Positions 32,995-37,303 of a stretch of DNA of 37,303 bases are shown piece by piece. The DNA is taken from contig CAJXVM010000033.1 of NCBI GenBank assembly GCA_913061095.1, forward strand, positions 1-37,303. The letters run 5' to 3'. The translations under genes and the position numbers were made by a program. How positions within the stretch are numbered: the stretch's first letter is position 1; the number at the start of each line of letters is the position of its first letter. The notes beneath the pieces are model-generated. The model had not been told where the DNA came from. It saw only the letters and a program-made list of their open reading frames with translations, and did no database searches. This stretch comes from an uncultured Ignavibacteria bacterium (lineage in GTDB: Bacteria > Bacteroidota > Ignavibacteria > SZUA-365).

Positions 32995-33540
32995 ATGAAA
33001 AACGCAGCCATGTTTCTCGCACTTGCCCTCGCATTCACGTCGCTGACGGCATTTACGTTCTCCGGCAGCAACGAGTATGTCGGATCAAAGAGCTGCAAGG
33101 CCTGTCACAGTAACGCCAAGATGGGCGGCACCGCCTACAAGAAATGGGATGGCGGTCCGCACTCCAAGGCCTACGAAACCCTGAAGAGCGCCGAGGCGGA
33201 CAAGATCGCCAAGGAAGCCGGCCACAAGACCAAGGCCGTCGAAACCGACGCATGCCTGAGCTGCCATGTCACCGGCATGATGGAGAAGGGCGCCAAGTTC
33301 AGCAAGCGCTTCAAGAAGACCGAAGGCGTTGGCTGTGAGAGTTGTCACGGTGCAGCCAGCGCGTACAAGACCAAGCATGCCAAGGATGTCGCAGGCGCCA
33401 AGAAGCTCGGTCTGGAATCTCCCTCCATCGCGGACGGAAGTGCCGAGAAGCTTTGCGTATCCTGCCACAACGAGAAGAGCCCCACCTACAAGGGCTTTGA
33501 TCTCAAGAAGTACTGGGCGAAGATCGATCACTCGAAGTAA
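32995..33540 (+). CDS. Periplasmic tetrahaem cytochrome c554-like protein
   Basis: The 181-residue precursor begins with a Sec signal peptide ('MKNAAMFLALALAFTSLTAF'). Four CxxCH haem sites follow: C34-H38 (CKACH), C87-H91 (CLSCH), C114-H118 (CESCH) and C154-H158 (CVSCH). 'YVGSKSCKACH' and 'AYKKWDGGPHSKAYETL' match the cytochrome c554 family, whose namesake takes electrons from hydroxylamine oxidoreductase in nitrifiers. Many relatives are general periplasmic electron carriers. I chose the ATG at 32995 because CGAGG lies upstream and the signal peptide starts there. It has its own promoter and a hairpin terminator downstream, yet lies 167 bases before a barrel-cytochrome cluster it may serve. 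Confidence 0.92.
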   Translation: MKNAAMFLALALAFTSLTAFTFSGSNEYVGSKSCKACHSNAKMGGTAYKKWDGGPHSKAYETLKSAEADKIAKEAGHKTKAVETDACLSCHVTGMMEKGAKFSKRFKKTEGVGCESCHGAASAYKTKHAKDVAGAKKLGLESPSIADGSAEKLCVSCHNEKSPTYKGFDLKKYWAKIDHSK

Positions 33541-33586
33541 GACTGAGCCCACAATCACTGAACACGGGCATTCAGACTCCGAGAGG

Positions 33587-33599
33587 CGGTTTCAAACCG
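33587..33599. promoter_or_regulatory. Interrupted palindrome CGGTTT-C-AAACCG, possible operator
   Basis: Two perfect 6-base half-sites flank one central base, 47 bases past the cytochrome c554-like gene and upstream of the barrel gene. Symmetry and position suggest a regulator site, but no clear promoter accompanies it. Confidence 0.3.
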
Positions 33600-33633
33600 T
33601 GACCAATATCCATCCTATCTGACAGTTACGAAT

Positions 33634-33682
33634 ACAGCACCGCGCATCATGAACATGATCTGCGCGGTGCTGTTTTCTTTTT
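33634..33682 (+). terminator. Long rho-independent terminator or attenuator
   Basis: A 13-bp perfect stem (acagcaccgcgca / tgcgcggtgctgt) with further inner pairing (atcatg-aa-catgat) is followed by ttttcttttt. It lies 25 bases before the beta-barrel gene and leaves no room for another promoter in between. It should end the cytochrome c554 transcript and let only read-through reach the barrel and 11-haem genes. Confidence 0.85.
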
Positions 33683-33707
33683 CTCCACCGAGCCGAGGAA
33701 AGCACCT

Positions 33708-35018
33708 ATGAAACATGCTATCGGGTTGCTTGTACTCACTGTCGTCCTTGCCGCCGGTCTGCAGGCACAGACCCTCAACGGACGATTCGTGACTTCCGCA
33801 TACGGGTGGGAGAGACAACTGAAAAGCGGGGAATCGACCTCGCACATGCGTGCCTATGAGAACATCCAGCTGAATCTGGGCACCTCGGATATCTCTTTCC
33901 ACACCTACATGCAGGGGTCGACCGATCTCGGCGACGAGTACGCGGGCGATCCTCATTTCCGGCTTTTCAATGCCTATCTCCGTGTCAAAAACCTCGCCGA
34001 TGTGGTCGATCTCAAGATCGGACGTCAGCCGCTGTTCGCGGGCGTCAGCTACGGCACCATCGACGGAGCGAGCGTCAAGGCGCGTCCAAGCGACGGCGTG
34101 GAAGTCATGGCCTATGCAGGCGGACTGACGCGTCCCTCGCAGGACATCGAATATTATTTCCTCGATCACGTCGAAAACAACTGGCAGATCGGTGGCCAGG
34201 TGCAGCTCTACCTGATCGAGGACACAAAAATCGGACTGAGCTACATGAACCGTCATCGCGAGAGTACACCGTTTTACGTGATGCAGCCCGACGCCCAGAT
34301 GGGGCCGGTGCAGACGCTGATCGATTATGGATCCCGCGCGAACCAGTATGGAAGCATCAACGTTGCGCACAGCAGCGGCAAGATGTGGCTCTACGGCCGT
34401 TTCGACTATGACTTCAATTTCGAGCGTACGTCCCGCGCCGAAGTGGCGGCCTCCTACCAGCTGCTGCACAATCTCGGACTGTCGCTCAATCTCGCACATC
34501 GCGAGCCCGTCATCGCGTACAATTCGTATTTCGCGCTGCTCGAGGCGGAAGCGAATCAGGAGGCGATTCTCGGAGTCAACTACGCGGTTCACCCGCGCCT
34601 GTCCATCATCGGGCAGTTCTCCACCGTCATGTATGACGATGAATCCGCGTACCGCGTTTCTCTCGGAGCGGCGAACAAGTACGCCTCGATCATGTACACG
34701 AAGGACGTCAGCTATGACGGCGACCTGGACGGCTTCAATCTGCATTTCACCTATCCGCTGCTCGAGGGCATGCTTGTTCCCCATGTCGGAGCCGTGTACA
34801 GCACGTATGCGCTGGCGAAAAATCTCGATGATGCCACGAACTGGGATGAGCGCGCCTCGACCTGGGTTGGCATCGTCGGCACGACATTCCGTCCCGTCAA
34901 GACCGTGTCGCTCGATATCCAGGGGCAGTACATGACGAATCGCATCTACCAGTCAGACATGCGGGCATTCGCGCGCATCAATTACTGGTTCTCGAATCCG
35001 TTCGGACTGGGACAGTAG
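33708..35018 (+). CDS. Outer-membrane beta-barrel protein of a cytochrome cluster
   Basis: The 436-residue precursor has a signal peptide ('MKHAIGLLVLTVVLAAGLQAQ'). The rest alternates polar and hydrophobic residues in strands of 8-12 with aromatic girdles ('FNAYLRVKNLADVVDLKIGRQPLF' type patterns). The last strand is aromatic and ends near the C-terminus ('ARINYWFSNPF'). No haem motif or enzyme motif is present. I do not recognise a named family; similar barrels of unknown function occur beside multihaem cytochromes in Bacteroidota and Ignavibacteriota. The two following genes encode multihaem cytochromes, so it may be the pore that houses one of them, as the porin does in porin-cytochrome complexes. 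That role is inference. Confidence 0.75.
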   Translation: MKHAIGLLVLTVVLAAGLQAQTLNGRFVTSAYGWERQLKSGESTSHMRAYENIQLNLGTSDISFHTYMQGSTDLGDEYAGDPHFRLFNAYLRVKNLADVVDLKIGRQPLFAGVSYGTIDGASVKARPSDGVEVMAYAGGLTRPSQDIEYYFLDHVENNWQIGGQVQLYLIEDTKIGLSYMNRHRESTPFYVMQPDAQMGPVQTLIDYGSRANQYGSINVAHSSGKMWLYGRFDYDFNFERTSRAEVAASYQLLHNLGLSLNLAHREPVIAYNSYFALLEAEANQEAILGVNYAVHPRLSIIGQFSTVMYDDESAYRVSLGAANKYASIMYTKDVSYDGDLDGFNLHFTYPLLEGMLVPHVGAVYSTYALAKNLDDATNWDERASTWVGIVGTTFRPVKTVSLDIQGQYMTNRIYQSDMRAFARINYWFSNPFGLGQ

Positions 35019-35027
35019 GAGGACCAC

Positions 35028-36101
35028 ATGAAACGAACCATTATTGCAATTGCCATAACACTGACCGCCCTTGCCGTTATCACGCTCATCATCTCCGTTC
35101 CGCGCGGAGCCGAGGCGGGAGACGGCGACGTGCTGTACTCGCATGAGCTGCACGCGGAAATGGCGGACTGCTCATACTGTCACAACGCGCTCGAAAGCGA
35201 GGCGGCGACGGACAATCTGCTCCCGGCGCCCGTGACCTGCGTCGACTGTCACGACGAATCGGATGTGCGAAGCTACTGGTCGCTGGATGAAGAAACGGAT
35301 CTTGCGTCCTACGTCCTTCCCGTGAAAAACCGCCGGCTGTACTTCTCGCACAGGCAGCACGGCGAAGCGCTGGAGATGGAATGTGCCTCATGTCACGGCG
35401 CCATCCTCGCCGACGAGGATTCCGGCATGCCCGACATGGAGACATGCTACCGATGCCACAACAACGCGGATGCGAGCGCTCCGATCATCAAGGATGCCGC
35501 CGACGCATCCATGGCACATGTCGCGACCAACCAGTGCGAGGCCTGCCACACCACGCTGGCGGGACTGCATCCGGAGAATCACCGCGCCCCGAATTTCATA
35601 CAGCAGCACGGGCTCATGGCCATGAACGGCGAGGCCGACCGTGACTGCGCGGTCTGTCATTCGGAGAGCTTCTGCCAGGAATGCCACACGCCGACAAACG
35701 ACGTGCCCGGCATGGTCACCGCCGATGACTTCTACCTCAGCGGATGGCCCCGCGGTGAAAAGATCGACGACGAGAATCAGCTGACCGTGCAGAAAGCGCA
35801 TCCGCTGACCTATCGTTACACGCACGGGTTCGACGCGCGTGCGAAGACCACGCGCTGCGAAACCTGTCATGAACCGGAAACCTTCTGCACGCCCTGTCAT
35901 CAGAACGGCTATGACGCGACGGGCGTGCGCATCATTCCGCAGTCGCATCAGCTCGCCGGCTTTGTCATGGCGGGCGGAAGCGAGGCCATGAACCGTCACG
36001 GGAAGCTCGCGAAGATGGACATGGAGAGCTGCGCTACCTGTCACCAGGTCGACGGCGGCGATCCCGTCTGTGCCGGCTGCCATTTCTCGGGAGGTATGTG
36101 A
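35028..36101 (+). CDS. Undecahaem (11-haem) c-type cytochrome
   Basis: The 357-residue protein begins with an N-terminal hydrophobic segment (about 4-24) that is either a signal peptide or a membrane anchor. Eleven CxxCH sites follow, with cysteines starting at residues 48, 71, 119, 140, 170, 207, 216, 277, 287, 335 and 348. Extra histidines ('YSHELH', 'FSHRQHG', 'NRHGKL') are available as second haem ligands. The pattern fits cytochrome c3/c7-like multihaem proteins that pass electrons along a haem wire in the periplasm or across the outer membrane. AGGAGG precedes the ATG. It follows the barrel gene by 9 bases and overlaps the next cytochrome gene by one base. Confidence 0.93.
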   Translation: MKRTIIAIAITLTALAVITLIISVPRGAEAGDGDVLYSHELHAEMADCSYCHNALESEAATDNLLPAPVTCVDCHDESDVRSYWSLDEETDLASYVLPVKNRRLYFSHRQHGEALEMECASCHGAILADEDSGMPDMETCYRCHNNADASAPIIKDAADASMAHVATNQCEACHTTLAGLHPENHRAPNFIQQHGLMAMNGEADRDCAVCHSESFCQECHTPTNDVPGMVTADDFYLSGWPRGEKIDDENQLTVQKAHPLTYRYTHGFDARAKTTRCETCHEPETFCTPCHQNGYDATGVRIIPQSHQLAGFVMAGGSEAMNRHGKLAKMDMESCATCHQVDGGDPVCAGCHFSGGM

Positions 36102-36931
36102 TGAAACGAATCATGAACGCACTGCTGATCATTCTGACGGGCATGGTCGTTCTCTCCGCATGCTCGAGCGAACTCAACGATCCCGAGGACCGTCCCGGAT
36201 CCGTCGCGCTCGCCGGTGTGCACGGTGAGGGATATACGCTGCTCGGATCATCGAACTTCCACGCGCGTGATATCCGCGACAATCTCGGTAGTGACATCAC
36301 CGGCTGCCGCACCTGTCACGGTGGTGATTACATGGGTGGACGCACCGGCCAGAGCTGCAACGCCAGCGGCTGCCATATCTCCGCGGACGGCGGTCCCGAA
36401 GCCTGCTATCTCTGTCACGGCGACGCCATGACAAAGAAGATCTATCCGCAGGTGCATCCCTCGCACAGGACGCATCTCGAGGGCGGGGAATACAGCATGA
36501 CGACCATTGCCTGCGGTGACTGTCATACGCTGCCGGCCAACTACGACGATCCCGCGCACATTGACGAGGCCACACCCGGCCGGGCCGAGGTGATGCTGAT
36601 GAACGCGCTCGCATCAACGCAGACGCAGGGGACCACCGGCGAACCCGCCTATGACGCTTCCGCCGGCACCTGTGCCAACACCTACTGTCACGGCAACTTC
36701 ACGAACGGCAACAATGCCGCCGTTGCATGGGCCGGTGACAACCAGGCCGAGTGCGGCAGCTGTCACGGTCAGGCCGCCGGCAATCCCCTCCCCGGCGGTT
36801 CGCATCCGCAGAACGAAAACTGCAGCGGCTGCCACACGGGCGTGATCGACGCCGATCGAAACATCATCGACAAGTCCCTGCACGTCAACGGTGTGCTCAA
36901 CGTATTCGGACAGGAGCGGACGGACTGGTAG
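36101..36931 (+). CDS. Heptahaem cytochrome lipoprotein with CxxCH and CxxxxCH sites
   Basis: The 276-residue precursor has a lipoprotein signal peptide ending in 'LSAC' (Cys21). Seven haem sites follow. Five are CxxCH (C69, C102, C138, C218, C241). Two are the wider CxxxxCH form: C86 to H92 ('CNASGCH') and C191 to H197 ('CANTYCH'). This mixture is known from Geobacter outer-membrane cytochromes annotated as CxxxxCH/CxxCH domain proteins. Lipidation suggests an outer-membrane location, facing either side. I chose the ATG at 36101 because GGGAGG ends 6 bases upstream; a GTG one codon earlier is in frame. It shares the TGATG junction with the 11-haem gene, so the two are co-translated. Confidence 0.93.
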   Translation: MKRIMNALLIILTGMVVLSACSSELNDPEDRPGSVALAGVHGEGYTLLGSSNFHARDIRDNLGSDITGCRTCHGGDYMGGRTGQSCNASGCHISADGGPEACYLCHGDAMTKKIYPQVHPSHRTHLEGGEYSMTTIACGDCHTLPANYDDPAHIDEATPGRAEVMLMNALASTQTQGTTGEPAYDASAGTCANTYCHGNFTNGNNAAVAWAGDNQAECGSCHGQAAGNPLPGGSHPQNENCSGCHTGVIDADRNIIDKSLHVNGVLNVFGQERTDW

Positions 36932-36992
36932 TCCAAAGACAACAGTGATGGGTTCGTGACTCCCCGGTCGCAGGCCTGTCACGCATGAACAT

Positions 36993-37028
36993 GAAAGCCC
37001 CCTCACCGACAGGAGAGGGGGCTTTCTT
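36993..37028. terminator. Strong rho-independent terminator, likely bidirectional
   Basis: A 12-bp stem (gaaagccccctc / gagggggctttc) with a 10-base loop is flanked by A's and T's. It lies between the cytochrome operon (plus) and the convergent phosphate-acetyltransferase-type gene (minus). It can serve both. Confidence 0.85.
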
Positions 37029-37093
37029 CAGTTTGTGCATGGGGACAACAGGCACGGGGGGAACGCTGAGTACCCGGTGTCGGCGGAAAACGA

Positions 37094-37303
37094 TCAGCAG
37101 ATTTTCTCTTCCTGGCTGATGGCGTCAACGACCGCGATGGCGATCATGTCGACGATTTCCTTTACCTCGGCGCCGCGCTGCAGGACGTGTACCGATTTGC
37201 ACATGCCGTTGAGGATCGGTCCGATCGGACTCATCCCGCCGATGCGGCTGAGAAGTTTGTAGGCGATGTTGCCGGAGTTGAGATCCGGGAAAATGAGCAC
37301 GTT
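37094..37303 (-). CDS. maeB: C-terminal end of a phosphate acetyltransferase-type domain, probably MaeB malic enzyme, 5' truncated
   Basis: Only the last ~69 residues are in the window; the frame runs off the right edge. 'LIFPDLNSGNIAYKLLSRIGG' (in two blocks), 'IGPILNGMCKSVHVLQRG' and 'IVDMIAIAVVDA' match the C-terminus of the PTA/PTB fold. The wording 'GPILNGM.K.VHVLQRG..V..IV.M' is closest to the PTA-like domain fused to NADP-malic enzyme (MaeB), where it acts in allosteric control rather than catalysis. A free phosphate acetyltransferase (Pta) is the alternative; the upstream part is needed to decide. Confidence 0.78.
   Translation of the reverse strand, partial: NVLIFPDLNSGNIAYKLLSRIGGMSPIGPILNGMCKSVHVLQRGAEVKEIVDMIAIAVVDAISQEEKIC

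Noticed and set aside
32823-36931. Ammonia-oxidation cluster suggested by the c554-like cytochrome
   Set aside because: No hydroxylamine oxidoreductase or ammonia monooxygenase gene is present, and c554-like proteins are widespread in non-nitrifiers.

Overview
This GC-rich window reads as a chromosomal segment of a Gram-negative bacterium of the Bacteroidota/Chlorobiota/Ignavibacteriota (FCB) group. Three lines of evidence point there. Several promoters follow the Bacteroidota-type pattern TTG-N20-TAnnTTTG instead of a classic sigma70 pattern. The respiratory complex I operon is the 11-subunit form without the NADH-oxidising nuoEFG module, as known from green sulfur bacteria and relatives. 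Outer-membrane lipoproteins, an OmpA protein with thrombospondin type 3 repeats and multihaem cytochromes show a diderm envelope. I cannot name a genus; an Ignavibacteria-like lineage is my best inference.

Layout. Bases 1-7.4 kb hold metabolic and envelope genes: the end of a transglutaminase-like protein, then a hotdog thioesterase, an EamA-type permease and a family 2 glycosyltransferase in one run. Facing them is an F420-type NADP oxidoreductase gene. A PLP-dependent threonine/serine dehydratase, a YjjG-like HAD phosphatase and a short-chain dehydrogenase follow, then an isocitrate/isopropylmalate-family dehydrogenase. Bases 7.5-8.6 kb (minus strand) carry a two-gene module with a stand-alone cobalamin-binding sensor-like protein. 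Divergent from it is a citrate lyase pair, a CitD-CitE fusion plus CitF (8.8-11.5 kb). After a small intergenic repeat come an NlpC/P60 lipoprotein gene, tRNA-Ala(CGC), a Nif3-family gene, a coiled-coil zinc-ribbon gene, RNase P RNA, and a DNA-repair run recJ-yebC-ruvC-ruvA (12.5-18.5 kb).

A promoter-plus-terminator cassette without an open frame at about 18.54-18.64 kb looks like an undescribed small RNA whose loop carries anti-Shine-Dalgarno sequence. The PII gene glnB (minus strand) and a tandem-DUF4389 membrane protein gene follow.

Bases 20.1-32.8 kb are the complex I operon nuoABCDHIJK-[ompA-like]-LMN. An outer-membrane protein gene is embedded between nuoK and nuoL. Downstream (32.8-36.9 kb), behind its own promoter, are a four-haem c554-like cytochrome, an outer-membrane beta-barrel, an 11-haem cytochrome and a seven-haem lipoprotein. 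This set resembles the parts list of a porin-cytochrome conduit for moving electrons across the outer membrane. The window closes with the 3' end of a gene for a phosphate-acetyltransferase-type domain, probably the C-terminus of a malic enzyme (MaeB type).

Together the genes suggest a respiratory organism that feeds complex I from a donor other than NADH, or through subunits encoded elsewhere, and that can pass electrons through multihaem cytochromes. No CRISPR array, insertion sequence, prophage or other clear mobile element was seen.
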